The translations under genes and the position numbers were made by a program. A stretch of 64,000 bases of DNA, taken from positions 124,001-188,000 of the forward strand of contig CAUEEP010000871.1 of assembly GCA_958450365.1 (NCBI GenBank). The letters run 5' to 3'. This document shows, piece after piece, positions 1-11,929 of the stretch (position 1 is its first letter; each line of letters opens with the position of its first letter). The notes below the pieces were generated by a model. The model was not told the origin of the DNA, ran no database searches, and saw only the letters and a program-made list of their open reading frames with translations. This stretch comes from Mesorhabditis belari (Eukaryota; Nematoda; Chromadorea; Rhabditida; Rhabditidae).

Positions 1-199
1 TCTGATATGTCAAAATTTCGATTTTACGCCCTAAAATTACCTAGAAAAAAAACTTTTGGAATAGAAATTGGTTAATATTAGCGTTTTAGAGCTTTTTTAA
101 AACGCGAAAAAAAGGTGCGCTAATGGGCAAGGTGCGGAAAAAAAGGTGCGCAAATGTCCGGGTGCGCAAAAAAAAGGTCGCATTTGTCCCACTCCCAAA
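1..199. repeat. Half of a foldback element (family FB1)
   Basis: This stretch matches, with few changes, the right half of the full palindromic element at 47370-47882. It ends in the same terminal motif (read outward: GGTCGCATTTGTCCCACTCC) and carries the same run of GGTGCG-type repeats. The left half would lie outside the window or is missing. No coding potential is credible here. Confidence 0.8.
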
Positions 200-1650
200 A
201 ACAAAGATTTTTAAAGGTTTTTGAAGGGGATTTCTATTTTCTATTTTATCCAAACAACTTTTTAGTGTCAAAGATCTATTTTAATCCAGAGTTTTTACAT
301 CTAAAAGGAAAAGTTTCAAAAAAAAAGTATAAAAAGTGATGATCTTGGTAAAGATAATGTGATTCTTGATGTACAAACTGAGGCACAAAATCGAAAATGT
401 TTAAAAGACGTTTGCTCAATATCTTTTGTTCAAACGTTTAGTTCTTTTAGCAATCTTTAAGCAGAAAAGAAAAACAGCAACAAGAGTAAAAGTTAAGTTA
501 GCTTTTTACGAGTTTTATTCACTCATTTCGGAAAAACTTTAATTTCTCATTGATAGAAAAGCCTGTTTGACGAAAAATTTTCAAAACTACATAAAAATAA
601 AGGTTGCATCTAGCGTGGAAAAGCTATTTTTTCTCATTTGAGTTGTTTATTGCAGTTTATTGCATTTTATTGCAACTTTTAAGTTTCAAAAATCCTACAA
701 TGAATGCCGATTCACAAAAATTAACAGAAAAAGTGTTAAAAAAAGTCTCGTTTAAAAAGCGCGCTGTGTTTGGATGAGTGTGGAGAAAGGAAGGATGAGA
801 AAAGTGAAGGGGACGTTCGCCTTTTGTGAAAAAGATCCCACTGAATAGAAAAAACGGAGAGTTGGGGAAAGGATTGGGATGAAAATGGAGAAATTAGGTG
901 CATGAAAGATGGAAAAAATATTGAAGACTTTGGAGAGAAAGGGGAAACGAAAAAAACAATCGGCAATCCCTCCGGAAAGCGTCAACAACTACCACCGGCT
1001 TTCAAAGAGAGATTGAGTGAAAGAGGGACCAAGAGTGGGTAAAGGAGAAAACACAGGCCTCGAATGTTTGCGACTACGTGGCTCATTTAAAACTCTTTTT
1101 TTTTGACTAAAGATGAAGTTGGCAAATTAAAATAATGAATGGAAAGCTTTTAGCTCTTCTACCTCTTCTCATTCCTCTACCAACTACAAGCTTACTTCAA
1201 AATGAAACTTGCCTTGTGCTTAAATGAAAAGAAATTTAGATTTTGTTAAATTTTTTGAAAGTAAATAGCAAGTTTTATACTTAAAATGAGCCTAAAACGA
1301 CTGGAACTACGACTCATTTCCAGTCTTAGTCATGTCCAGTCATTATCAATGCCTAAGCATTGATAACTAAACCTAGAGTCAATCTATCATTTGATAGACT
1401 TTTTTTTGAGGATATTTGAAGAACTCAAATCAAAGCAAATTTGAATTTTTTTGATTGACAAGTCATTGAAAATAAAGCTCCAAGTTTTAAGCTTGAAATC
1501 AATGTTTTTACTTTTACTGGCTACTTAATTATTTAATTGAAAGTCTGTTTGAAATGCAGTAATTTGAAACTTATTTTTTACAATTTACAGTCAATGATTG
1601 AATTTCTTTATTCTAATATCTACTTAACTCCCTCTGAACTGAGGAAGATC
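200..1650. other. No gene seen
   Basis: AT-rich non-coding sequence with a purine-rich stretch around 775-1060. Short ORFs here have no recognisable domain, no splice pattern and skewed composition. A small imperfect palindrome sits near 1318-1375. I see no gene. Confidence 0.5.
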
Positions 1651-1712
1651 AGGTCCGTTGTGGTGAAATGGTCAGCACATTTGCCCGGTAACCGAAAGAT
1701 CACGGTTTTCGT
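1651..1712 (+). pseudogene. tRNA-like sequence, T-arm expanded into a repeat
   Basis: The stretch contains an A-box-like TGGTGAAATGGTC, then a GCAC D-arm end, then an anticodon-like loop with the string CCCGGTAA, a string shared with the tRNA-like sequence at 32361-32440. Where a T-arm should follow, the sequence enters the B-box-like tandem array at 1713-2093. An acceptor stem cannot be closed, so it is not a functional tRNA as it stands. The identity of the parent tRNA is uncertain; the loop could read as GGT (Thr). Confidence 0.5.
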
Positions 1713-2093
1713 TTCGAGTCCCGGTTCAAGTCCCGGTTCAAGTCCCGGTTCAAGTCCCGGTTCAAGTCCCGGTTCAAGTCCCGGTTCAAGTCCCGGTTCA
1801 AGTCCCGGTTCAAGTCCCGGTTCGAGTCCCGGTTCGAGTCCCGGTTCGAGTCCCGGTTCGAGTCCCGGTTCGAGTCCCGGTTCGAGTCCCGGTTCGAGTC
1901 CCGGTTCGAGTCCCGGTTCGAGTCCCGGTTCGAGTCCCGGTTCAAGTCCCGGTTCAAGTCCCGGTTCGAGTCCCGGTTCAAGTCCCGGTTCGAGTCCCGG
2001 TTCGAGTCCCGGTTCGAGTCCCGGTTCAAGTCACGGTTCAAGTCCCGGTTCGAGTCCCGGTTCGAGTCCCGGTTCGAGTCCCGGTTCGAGTTC
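1713..2093 (+). repeat. Tandem array of about 31 B-box-like 12-mers
   Basis: The 12-bp unit is GTTCGAGTCCCG, with a variant GTTCAAGTCCCG concentrated at the 5' end and interspersed later; one unit near 2033 has CAC for CCC. Units containing GGTTCGAGTCC fit the Pol III B-box consensus GGTTCGANNCC exactly. Each pair of neighbouring units can fold as CCCGG-loop-CCCGG, a T-arm-like hairpin with one C.C mismatch. Open frames on both strands (Ser-Ser-Pro-Gly or Asn-Arg-Asp repeats) are a by-product of a period divisible by three. Confidence 0.9.
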
Positions 2094-3988
2094 AATTTTG
2101 ATCTGCCTTAGTTCCAACTATATTTTACGCAAAATTTAAAATATAATTAAGTGCTAGACGGTGCTACAAATCGCTGGTTGAAGATTTTTCGTTATTTTGG
2201 TCATTTTGACAAATTTCCTTAACAAATCTTTGATCTTTTACCCAATTTTCATTTTTCTAAACCTTGTTTTCAAATCTGTGTTATGTGTTTATTGATAATC
2301 GTTAATATTTCCTTTTATGGATAAGTCATCCCATTTTTTTATAACCAATTTGTATTCGGGAGCACTCATACGAGTGCTTTTTCACAAATAATAATCAGAA
2401 AATGGAAAGGAACGCTTTAGAGCAACGAACGATTGCACAGAATAACAATTGCATAGAATTACGGATCCTCGACGGTGAGATTTTATGTTGAAAAGAGTAA
2501 AGTTACTGTAAAGCTTGTCTATTGTCTCACTACAAAAAAGTATTCAGTTGAATATCTTTTCTTTCTATACAATAACAGCAGTTACTACTTATCATTGCAA
2601 CAGCAATTGGGTTTTTTAAAGCGCATTTATCTTGTTGACTTTAAATTTATCTTGTTGACTGATCTCTTCAAATTTCAATTTCTGCTCTGAAATCTCTGAA
2701 TTGTTTGAATACCTTTTATTCTGGCATACTTTAGTAAGACAAAAGACTGGGTTTTTATTGTTATTTTTGACTTTTAGTAAGGTAAATGCTTAGAAATCAT
2801 ATCAATCACTCGTTGTTTATTTATTCAATTTAACGACAGTGTTTGTTTTGCAATTTTGACTGTTATTGATATGATAACGGGTCGGCGGAAAACAGAGAAA
2901 TTTAATGTGCTTATAAACAGAAGTGTGCAAACAAAGAAAAAAACCATGGAGTCTCGATAAGTTTTCAATTTTCAAGTTTCAAATGATCAAAATCTGGAAG
3001 CTGATGAAAACAGCGCCATTTACAAACAATGCCAGCAAAAATAATGCATTTGCGGTTAAGTTTATTTGTGTTTTCTGTTTCTGTTCTTGTTTTCATTGGA
3101 TTTAGCTATCTTCTGAATATTTTTGAGCCGTTTAGAACAAATCTAGAATGAGAGATTGCCAAAAAACGAAAAAGGACTCAAAAAGAGATTAACTGAGCTT
3201 TTCTCGACACGAATTTTGTTTTAAGTGATCGCAAAGTATACAAAATGTAGCTAATTTTATTCTGCATCTAATAAGAATAAGAAACACATAGAAACTTAAC
3301 CGCCGAGAGGCTATTTTTGTCGTGGCGCTGCTTTGACCAGCTCCCCAAAATCGTGAGTTCACCAAAAAAATTGTTGAGCCTTTGCACAAAAACTTTGGCC
3401 TTGATTTCCGGGGGAAATGATAGTTTGAATTGGGGAAAAAGAGGCAGCCACTGACCCTCAAATGCCACCCAGAAAGAGCCGAAAAAAAAGAGATAAACAA
3501 AGAAAAAGATCGGGGAAAACGTTTTCAACATAGAGAAATAAAAGCGAACACAGCGATCGAACGATTTCCCCGTTTTTTTGAATTTTCCCCATGTCTGACC
3601 CTTAAATCAAACACTTTCCCGAAAAAAAAACCGTAGCAATGACAGGATTTGAAAAGCAAAAGAATGGGGATTATCGTTTGAATCTATCTAGATTTGTGAT
3701 GTTTTTCTGGGTGAATCGAGTGACAAAGATAAATTTGAAATAGATTACTTTCGTAAGTTAAAATTTAGAGATGTTTAACAGGATGGGATTTAAGAAAAAA
3801 AAATCGGTTAAGGAAATGTGCATTCGATTTCTTTATGCGCAATTCAATCACCGCAATGTGGAAACGGTGGCGAAAAGATTGAAACCAGCATTTTGCATAA
3901 CAAGGAATGCACAGCAGTGCATTGGTTGACTCTGGCTCTGGCCCAATAGCCAGTATCTCTTCATGGTACAGTATGCCAAATAAAAATA
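2094..3988. other. No gene seen
   Basis: AT-rich sequence. A short direct duplication of about 20 bp lies at 2624-2661. ORFs of 60-100 codons around 2475-3640 on both strands lack domains and plausible splice neighbours. Nothing supported. Confidence 0.45.
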
Positions 3989-4273
3989 TCTATATAAAAG
4001 GGAAGTGCCTATCCGTCCGTCCTTCTACCTTTCTGTACTTCTGCTGAGTTCTCGGCCTCCTGTGGCCCGATTTGCATAATTTTTAGTTTATTAGGCTTAG
4101 AACTCTATGTAGTTGTGCATCTCATAGTTTGCCTTTTTAAAATGCAAAAGTCACGACACAGCCGGGAGTCGAACCCGGCTCGTGCGGCCGGTAGACAAGC
4201 GTGCTTCCGACCACGCCATAGCGACAAAACGACCCACCAGAAAAACCCGCCTTTAGGCGGGTTTTTCGGCTGG
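3989..4273 (+). mobile_element. Possible non-autonomous Helitron-like element
   Basis: The stretch begins TCTATATAAAAGGGAAG right after an A, which resembles Helitron 5' ends. Near its end is a strong hairpin (AACCCGCC/GGCGGGTT, 4246-4265) followed after a few bases by CTGG and then T, fitting the CTRR|T 3' rule. Length is 285 bp. It carries a tRNA-like segment on the minus strand. These are terminal-motif resemblances only; no other copy is visible in the window. Confidence 0.3.
4153..4225 (-). pseudogene. tRNA-like sequence (degenerate)
   Basis: On the minus strand there is an A-box TGGCGTGGTCGG, a 4-bp D stem (GCGT/ACGC) and a perfect T arm (CCGGG-TTCGACT-CCCGG). The acceptor stem pairs poorly and the variable loop is too short, so this is a tRNA-derived sequence and not a working tRNA. 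Confidence 0.55.
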
Positions 4274-5297
4274 TTCAGGCGATAATTTCTGTCCAAGAGG
4301 CACAAAGAAATTTGTGGTATTTCGATGTAAGTTCGTGGCTGCAAATTTTGATTCTGATTGCCTCTAGGTTTAGTTAACAATGCCTACATATTAGAATTCA
4401 ATTCCCCAAACCTCGAATTTACCAAGAACTGTCCGATTGGCAAAAAAGAAAGCAAATAATAATGAAAAACCTACTCATTAAGTTGATGGCGACTACTCCG
4501 ACCAGAGCCGTGCGAACGAGTGGGAAATTCACCTTCCAATCGCCCTCAAGCAAAGTGGCTGACGCCGAAGTCACTCTACCTGGAAATATTTTGACAATAA
4601 GTCGAAATCGAAAAAGTTATTCAATTAAGCACAGTATCACGCTCAACCTTTAAGGCTAGACAGATTGAAAACATTTCTGAAGGGTTACCGTACCTTGCTA
4701 TCTTTTTTTGGAGAAACCAACTAAAGGTAGGCAAGTTTTGTTATAAGCTTAGCTCGAGGACTCAAATGATAGTTTTATCCGCTGGTAGGGTTACGGTAGC
4801 GTTTCAAAAAGCACTTTTTAGAAAACGCTCTAGTCCAAAGGTACAGTAAGTTCGAGCCTCTCAAACCTGCCACAAGGAGACCAATTTTTGAGCCGAAGAA
4901 GGCCGGACGCCGCACGAGGCGAGAATACATGAGACGAAGAAATGGCGAAATTTTTAAAAGGAAATTGGAAAATTTTGTAGTCGCCACTTTATATGCTAAT
5001 TGTCAGATGCAAACTGTAACCAAACAAATTAATTACACTCAGATACTCATTGTCAGCACTATTTGTGCTTCAATTAGTTATATTCGTATATTAAAACACA
5101 CATCATTTACCAAGCTTTATTTTCACATACATCATTCAAGAGATCCCAAATATCATATACAAAAAGATTAGAGAAATCACAGAGCACACAAAACGGGAAA
5201 GTTTTAGAAAAAACTGATGATGGAATTTTACCGTTTATACACAGAAAGAAAGTGCCAAAAAATATGTGCACAAATGTTAGTTAGTGGAATACGCAAT
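4274..5297. other. Intergenic; no gene seen
   Basis: This is downstream sequence of the peptide-transporter gene, which ends at 5298 on the minus strand. No second gene, clear repeat or RNA gene was recognised. Confidence 0.45.
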
Positions 5298-8200
5298 TTA
5301 TTGAGATTTCTTTTTCGTTTTCTTCTCCTCAACGATGGTCGATTCTTGAGAAGTTTCCGGCTTGTTGGCCTTCTTGCCTTTCGGGCCAAGAAGCTTCTTG
5401 GCCTCCTCGGTTTTCGAACTCTCATCTCCTCCTATTGCCTCGTCTTCTTCTTCGGCTACTTCAACAGTTGGGAATCCCTCAATGTACTGGTAGCGACAAG
5501 CTGGAAAAGTTAATATATCTCTGAATTGTTGTGCTAAACTTTATTCTATTGCAACGACAACGACAATGTTGATGAAAAAAAGAAACTCACCGAGGACCAC
5601 ATAGATGCCAGTCACGACAATAATGATACCACCATAAACGAAAGCCTCGATGGCCGCTTTGCCCTAAAGTGTTTTTCTTTGCCATAGTAAAATGAAAACA
5701 GTGATAAAATGGATCTCTAGATACCAGCTAACTCACTCACCGCCAATGGATTGATCATCGACCAAATCACCTCCAAAATGTTTCCAATAGAGATTGTTAG
5801 CGTCCATATAGCCTAAAATTATAAAGCTTATCGTTTCAGGATCAAAACACAGTTCACCTGCATCATGCTCTTCATAAATGGCGGGCTTTGGTCGTAGACG
5901 AACTCGAGTCCAGTCACAGAAAGCCATACCTAAAACACAAGGGGATGATCTAAAGTATAACACAGCCTATTGCTGCGAGAAAAAAACTCACCTCTCCAAA
6001 TGTAATGGTGAGAATTTGCGGCAACTGCCACATCACGTGTAACGCGAAAGGCGCCATCTAAATGAGCAAGTATTATTCAGCTGTAAATTTTCATCCCTAG
6101 TACCATTCTGGAATCGTTTACCCGAAGAACTAATTGAAGTACAAGCAAACACGACTAAACTCACCACTTGCACAATTTCAACTCCGCTTTTCTCCACGTA
6201 GAGCACATGAACGGGTCCCGCCAAATTCTCGACCGTAGCTCGATACTTACACTTGAAACCTGAAAGTAAAAACATCACCAACGAAGCTACACATAAACCA
6301 ACCTTCCGTGCAATTCGGCCCCATGATAATCGTGTACTCGAGCGTGTCCCAAAAAGTATGCTTCAAGTCGATTATCGTTCCATTCTTAATTGTGCCCTTT
6401 AACAGGTGTCCCCTAAACAAAACAAAAGTTTTTCAATAGTTGATGTTGATTAAAAATGAGATCACAAAAACACACTTTACGTAATAAGTCCAATTCGAGG
6501 CAGCAATATCAAATGATGGAAAGAGGATGACCCTCGTTTCGTGGAGCTCTTGGGTTTGTGCAAAGTTGTACTGTAGCGAGTTCAAGCGACTAAATTAAAG
6601 AGTTATTGCAGATGTTTCTACCTGACTTTAAATTATACATTTCCTTTTACTGTGCTGTTAAGCAACAGTGCACCGATTCAATTATACATTTAATTTTACT
6701 GTGCTGTTAAGCAACAGTGCACCGATTCAAAAAAACTCACCCTGCTTCAAGTGCAAAGACATAAGCTTGAAGTGTCTTCGGTTCGTCACGTTCCAATGCC
6801 AACTCAATAGTGCTATTTTGGGCATCTGGATCCAACACATAACGACCGGGAAGCGTCTGTCTCCGTCTTTTGGTAATAAAAACTGAATTTAAATTAATAA
6901 ATGAACGGTATCGCAAATTTTACCTTCTTCAGTTGTGTTTTTGTAGTTGTAAAGGGTGAGATTTGGTCCAGAGCCGATTCTCTGCACGAACACGTGGCCA
7001 TCATCAGGTCGAATCGTGGCATTATAATCGATTGCAAGCTATAAAGAAGATTTTCCCGTAATCAAAAGAATAAAATCCACCTGAAGGTATCCGGAGATGA
7101 AAAACCCGAACGCTGCCATCACCAAACCGATGCCCAGTTTTCGCAGAAATGTCAAGCGAATGACCTACATGATGAAATGATGGAGAAATCAACAAAGCGC
7201 ATACCTTTTCACAAAGCGGATACACAAAGTACTTGCAAACTGGCACATAGATGATGATGAAAACTGCGTTGAACATTTGCATTGTCTAAAGGAAAACATT
7301 TTACCATATTTAGCAAACTCTACCTCAGGGTTGACGTAGAAGTGACCGATTTTCCCATTCATATGCGTCGCTTGATCCACCCAGGTGGTGCTCTGTTGAT
7401 CATAGAGAAACCAGAAGAAACACAATGGCCAGATCACCCACAAGATTGACAATAGACACTAAACTGATAGTTGAGACAGTACCTAACAATTGCATCACCT
7501 TGACTCCCCAAATTTGCATTTCCGAATAGTTAGGTGCGGCGCCGTCAAGCCATTGGCAACGTTTCCGCAAAACTTCCTGCAAAACTTTATAAATTAGTGA
7601 ATCAGAATAAAAAACCTTCGTTTGCTCCATTCTTTTCTTGTCGGTTTTCTTTGGTTCGTCATTGTTGCCGGTTATTCCGATGCTTCTTTGTGCTGATTCT
7701 GCTCGTTCAGCTTTACCGCTGAATCTGCGAGGGTCTGCTAGAGACTGGAGATTAGACTAAACAACAATGGTTATCAGACAACAAAAGCTTTAGTACTTTG
7801 GTTTTTGATTCGAGTTTGGCCTTTGGTCCAGCTCCTACCATCATCCTTGGTCCAATCTCACGGTCCGAGTAGCTACTTGTCGAAGACACTCTAAGAGCTT
7901 CATCCGGATCATCGTCTTCTTCAAGCACGAGAGGCTTTTTGCTAAAAATAAACACATTTTATTCCTGAGCATCACAGATCACTCACCCGCAAATCTTTCG
8001 ACTCAATCCCAACGTGATACAGCCGATGATGGTGAAGGCGAGGTTCTCGCGAGCCGGCGGCTTCCTCACATACCAACACGTGCCGCAAACAAACAAAATC
8101 AACGCAACCAACATCAGAATTCCGGGGACACCTGAACCAAAAGACACATGTAAACCGTTCAAAAGTTCTTACTTAGAAATACTAGTTTACTACAATTTTC

Positions 8201-9963
8201 CTATTTAATAGTTTAAATCTTTTTCAATCACACACCAAAAGCCAATGGATAGCACGTTGTTGAACCAGCGCAAGAAATATCGCGAAGCTGCGGCGTGAGA
8301 AACATCGACAGAACAGAACCTAAACAATAAAAGCTAATCGAATTTACACAGCTTAAGTAGTCCACAACGACACACCTGCATTGATCGCCATGTAGAAGTA
8401 CGAGAAAAAAGCGCTGCGAGCTTCCGCCTTTTCGGGTGGAATCTATAAGAAGTCTTATAAAAGCGGTTGATTTTAAAAGGACCTGATCGGCACCAAAAGC
8501 AGCTACACACGGCTTGATACCACCAGTGCTAACGGCGATCGTCAAGAGGCCAACATAATCAAAGACTTGGCGAACAACTAAAAAAGAAAAGCTTTTTAAG
8601 CGACTATGTTTTTATCGTACCTAATCCAAAGAAGGGCAAAGCGCCAGCCGATAGAGACACATGACCCAACACGTAGAAGATCGAGCCCACCAGAATCACG
8701 TAGTATCTAAATGACAAAATTGATTGAGTCTACCAATTTCCAATTCGCGATGCTCTACACTTGTGTCGGTTACGTAATGGTTAATAGCCTAAGTTTAGCC
8801 GAAATAGTGTCACACATGTTGCGATACTGTTGTTAGTTTTTCGAACTGTTTAATAAAAACGATGCTGTCGTGAGGCTAGACCGTTGCGCAGCTTTCGGCG
8901 GCATCATTTCACCTACAACTTATGCTATTAACCATCACGGCACCCGTAAGATATCAAAGTAACACAAAATGATGCTGTCGGGCCGTAAAAAGCATTAAAC
9001 ACACTTTCCAAAGCACGAATCCGCCATCACGGCTCCCAAGAGCGGCGTCAAATATGCGACTCCGTTGAATGCATGTTGAATGGCACGCGAAATACTAAAA
9101 CAAATTTGCAAAAAGGCAATCGAAATGTGACAAACTGTGAAGGCATGCCGTGTTCCCTCTTGAAGTAGATGTACAGCAGGGATCGCATCCCGTAGAAAGA
9201 GAAACGCTCGCAGAACTCATTCCCCAGAATGAACCACACTTGATAGGGGAAACTAAAAGAGAATGGATTAGCTCTGAAAAGTTTAAGACAAAGAAGTAAA
9301 GTTCTTAGGCTTTTAGCCAGCAACTGCTTGTTGCTAATTAAACTAGAACTCAACATCAACAACACTTGTTGGCCACCACACTTGGGAACAGCTTTGCACT
9401 AGCCGTTTTGGCGCTTTTCAACGGTTAATTGACCACTAAGAGTCAAATGATGACATTTTCAGGAAGCTTTCAACAATTTGAGCCAATGTTTTGACACCTT
9501 AATGCCCGACTGGCATTAACTTAAAGCTTTTAAATCAAAAAGAAAAGATGTTAGATCATTGATCAATATCTGCTTTACTTAAGCCTCCTTAAAACAAGAA
9601 TTTAACAATTTAACGAAAGAGCAAAGCATGACAACGGCAAAACGATAAGTGCAAAACTAACCCCTTCTCCAAATCCAGTATTACACCTTGACAATCGATA
9701 AATTTTACAAAGCTTGACAAAAATGCTGTATTTAGGTATCAATTCTGACATCTATCGAACCATTTTCGAACAAAAACATGATGAAACTTTAAAGATCAGA
9801 CTAAAGAAAAAAAAAAGTTCAGCTTTGTTTGTTGATTACTTAAACAACGCCAAACTGAACCAAATCAAGTCAAATTGACAATATTTTCATAGCCAAAGCC
9901 AACAACAAGGAATATTTTATAAGTTAACAAAACCCACGCCATAAGACTCTCCAAAATCCCCAT
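5298..9963 (-). CDS. Proton-coupled oligopeptide transporter (POT/PTR2, SLC15/PEPT-like)
   Basis: Twenty-four exons join in frame to 811 codons: 9938-9963, 9136-9252, 9005-9094, 8621-8706, 8483-8577, 8376-8442, 8236-8319, 7987-8131, 7797-7941, 7616-7756, 7499-7576, 7324-7458, 7205-7285, 7081-7164, 6924-7038, 6741-6882, 6476-6589, 6303-6412, 6165-6259, 5992-6057, 5858-5929, 5741-5812, 5591-5663, 5298-5500. Seen: the ExxER motif in NEFCERFSFYG of helix 1, the PTR2 signature STGGIKPCVAAFGADQ, FWFLYDQQSTTW, and the late-helix motif LEFVYDQSPPFMKSMMQ. A long loop with N-glycosylation sequons (exons 15-19) fits the large extracellular domain between TM9 and TM10 of animal PEPTs. The C-terminus is a Lys/Glu-rich tail. 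Family knowledge: imports di- and tripeptides with protons across the plasma membrane. The length is close to C. elegans PEPT proteins, but which paralogue it matches is not resolved. The first exon is short and the least certain; the 40-nt intron 7459-7498 was chosen because it restores frame. Confidence 0.95.
6632..6729. repeat. Tandem duplication, 49 bp x 2
   Basis: Two near-identical 49-bp units (6632-6680 and 6681-6729; core CTGTGCTGTTAAGCAACAGT) lie in the intron just downstream of exon 16 of the transporter. Each holds a small palindrome, CTGTT-AAG-CAACAG. Only two bases differ, so the duplication is young. Confidence 0.85.
8777..8934. mobile_element. Small MITE-like element in a transporter intron
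   Basis: It sits between transporter exons 3 and 4. The ends form an inverted repeat: ATGGTTAATAGCCTAAG on the left and CTTATGCTATTAACCAT on the right, with one mismatch. No coding capacity. Confidence 0.5.
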
Positions 9964-10022
9964 TTTCGCGTTGAGTAAAGAAGAAAATGAAGAAAAGAGG
10001 GAAAATTAGAGAAACGGCCGGG

Positions 10023-10029
10023 TTTTATA
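10023..10029 (-). promoter_or_regulatory. TATA-like box of the peptide transporter
   Basis: TATAAAA on the minus strand lies about 60 bp upstream of the inferred ATG at 9963, followed by a pyrimidine-rich leader. This supports the chosen start. Position only; no transcript data. Confidence 0.45.
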
Positions 10030-11302
10030 GTAAAAAATTTAAATTTAAATTTTCTGTTAACTGACGGAGTTGTTGATTTTTTACATTTTCTTCATCGAAT
10101 CTTGCCATTTCACAGTGTGTTTTTGAATTTTTTATTAAAATTTTACCTTCTACGTTTACGATACTGTTCATAGTTTGATTTCATACATGTGCAACGCCTG
10201 TTAGCTAAAAAATTTGCCACAAATTGAGTTTGTTGTGCTGTGAGCTGTGAAATGGGCTTTGTAATTTATCGATTACCATCACAATCACAATTGGGAGCTA
10301 TATTAACGTTAAAATCAATAGTTTGTTTAAAAATTCACATCATTTTATAAAGATTCTATGCACAGAGCTCCTTTTGACAGCAAACTTGTCGCAAATTGAA
10401 GCCGTTGGTGGTGGTGTTTTGCGAGAAGATATCCTAAAATGAGATTGATTTTAGAAAACAAGCCATTCAAATGCCATTATGACAATGACATTCTTTTTAC
10501 AAATTGTAAGCCTGTGGGTTGTGCTTTGTGCTCAAAAACTCGTAAACACACCCTTTCCGGCGCACTTGGTTCATCACTTTTCTCGCCGCAAGAAAATGAG
10601 GAATTGATTCACCAGAAAAAGCTTTACAAATTTTGTGAGCACAAAGCACAACCCAATCTCTTCATCTTACCGTGCAATCATCAAGCATCCTTTCATTGTC
10701 ATCATCGGGTCCAAAAATGCTATCATCTCCACAACCACAGCCATACGCCTCAAATGTGTAGAAACGGCCACTGAATTGTAGGCTTTTGTTTTGCCACTTT
10801 TCAATCATTTCAACCACTTTTCACTTTTCAATCATCATTTCAAAGTGGCCGATTTTTCATTTAAAAATATGTTTTATACCTCAAAAAATCGTCCATCTTC
10901 TCTACTTTAATTTGATACTTAAATGCACAAAAACAAAGGTACTGGTGTCGAGATATGAGCATTTGTTTGAGAGTAAACTTAGACTACGCGACGCTCCTAC
11001 ATGAATTCTATTAGAGTTTTGAAGGTAATTTTCAAACCTTTGCTTCATTCGTCCACAATACTCACAGCCATTATTGCAGTCGGTGTCATCAAACTAAAAA
11101 TGCCGTTTATAAAAATTTTAAGTTTCAATTTAAACAGGTAATAACAGCTTAGAGAAACATTAATTAGCGAAAATGTCGTCTTTTTGTCATTATTTTGCCT
11201 GCCATTATTTTTCCCTTTCTAAACTGTGTCCTCTTTCTCTTTCTACCGTAATCTTGCCTCTATTTTTTATCCAATCCATCTACTTTTTGATCTAATTCTG
11301 TG

Positions 11303-11694
11303 AGGGGGGTGGGACAAATGCGACCTTTTTTTTGCGCACCTGGAGATTTGCGCACCTTTTTTGCTGGAAAAGGCCTTAGGAAAGGTCGTAGAGCTTCGAA
11401 AATGTTTTCATACTGCAGAATCGTATGCGTAGATTCCGAATTTCGACAAATCAAAGCAAATCCGACCTCGCCGACACGTTAAATTTGAGCTAAAAGGCAA
11501 AAGCTACGCAACTTAACGCTTTTCCGCAGTTTTTGCCTTTTAGCCCAAATTTGAGGTGTCAGCGAGGTGTGATTTGTCGAAATTCGGAATCTACGCATAC
11601 GATTCTGCAGTATGAAAACTCTACGACCTTTCCTAAGGCCTTTTCCAGCAAAAAAAAAGGTGCGCAAAAAAAAGGTCGCATTTGTCCCACCTCC
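11303..11694. repeat. Foldback element FB1, full-length type
   Basis: A near-palindrome with ends GGTGGGACAAATGCGACC and its complement, both followed inward by runs of T or A and a GCGCACC motif. Inner arms share GACCTTTCCTAAGGCC-type and CATACTGCAGAATCGTATGC-type sequence. It belongs to the same terminal family as 1-199, 17291-17593 and 47370-47882, although the inner arm sequence differs from the 47-kb copy. Confidence 0.85.
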
Positions 11695-11929
11695 TTCTGT
11701 GAGGGTTCACAAATGATATCGAAAGATACAAAAAGTCGATAAATTGGATAAAAAATAGAGCCAAGATTACGGCAGAAAGTAAAAAGGAACACGTTTTAGC
11801 ATAGGGTTTTTGGCCTTTCAAACCCACATCCATTTGAATCTCTCCATTATCATCAACATTCGTTTTACAGCTTATCGCCAAACACACAGCAACCAAGGCA
11901 AAGAAAATAACAATTTGAGAAAAGTTCAT
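11633..11929 (-). CDS. Putative small secreted peptide, left-arm copy
   Basis: The frame starts with a signal-peptide-like segment (MNFSQIVIFFALVAVCLAIS), then a short polar stretch with a Cys, then a hydrophobic segment. A TATAAAA box on the minus strand (11971-11977) lies about 45 bp upstream. The right-arm copy at 17055 differs at only a few residues. The frame runs into the FB1 element near 11694, so the true 3' part is lost or spliced; I credit only the first 60-80 codons. Function unknown. Confidence 0.3.
   Translation of the reverse strand: MNFSQIVIFFALVAVCLAISCKTNVDDNGEIQMDVGLKGQKPYAKTCSFLLSAVILALFFIQFIDFLYLSISFVNPHRRRWDKCDLFFAHLFFCWKRP

Noticed and set aside
1713..2093. Possible CRISPR array
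   Set aside because: Units are contiguous 12-mers with no spacers, and the genome is clearly eukaryotic.
1537..2139. 200-codon (+) and 131-codon (-) ORFs with Ser-Pro-Gly or Asn-Arg-Asp repeats
   Set aside because: They are translations of the 12-bp B-box-like array; any 12-mer repeat without stops stays open on both strands. No start context, splice sites or flanking coding sequence.
3189..3531. Overlapping 87- and 103-codon minus-strand ORFs
   Set aside because: No domain, skewed Phe-rich composition, no promoter or splice context, and two frames overlap equally well.
4246..4266. Bacterial-type intrinsic terminator (GC hairpin plus T run)
   Set aside because: The genome is a nematode's; the hairpin is better read as part of a transposon-like end.
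7459..7482. 24-nt intron in the transporter
   Set aside because: It would break the frame; the 40-nt intron 7459-7498 restores the conserved sequence.
10439..10774. 111-codon ORF in the left IR1 arm
   Set aside because: It is His/Cys-rich but contains an internal inverted repeat (GGTTGTGCTTTGTGCTCA and complement), its mirror copy has a stop after about 70 codons, and there are no splice neighbours. Most likely non-coding repeat sequence.
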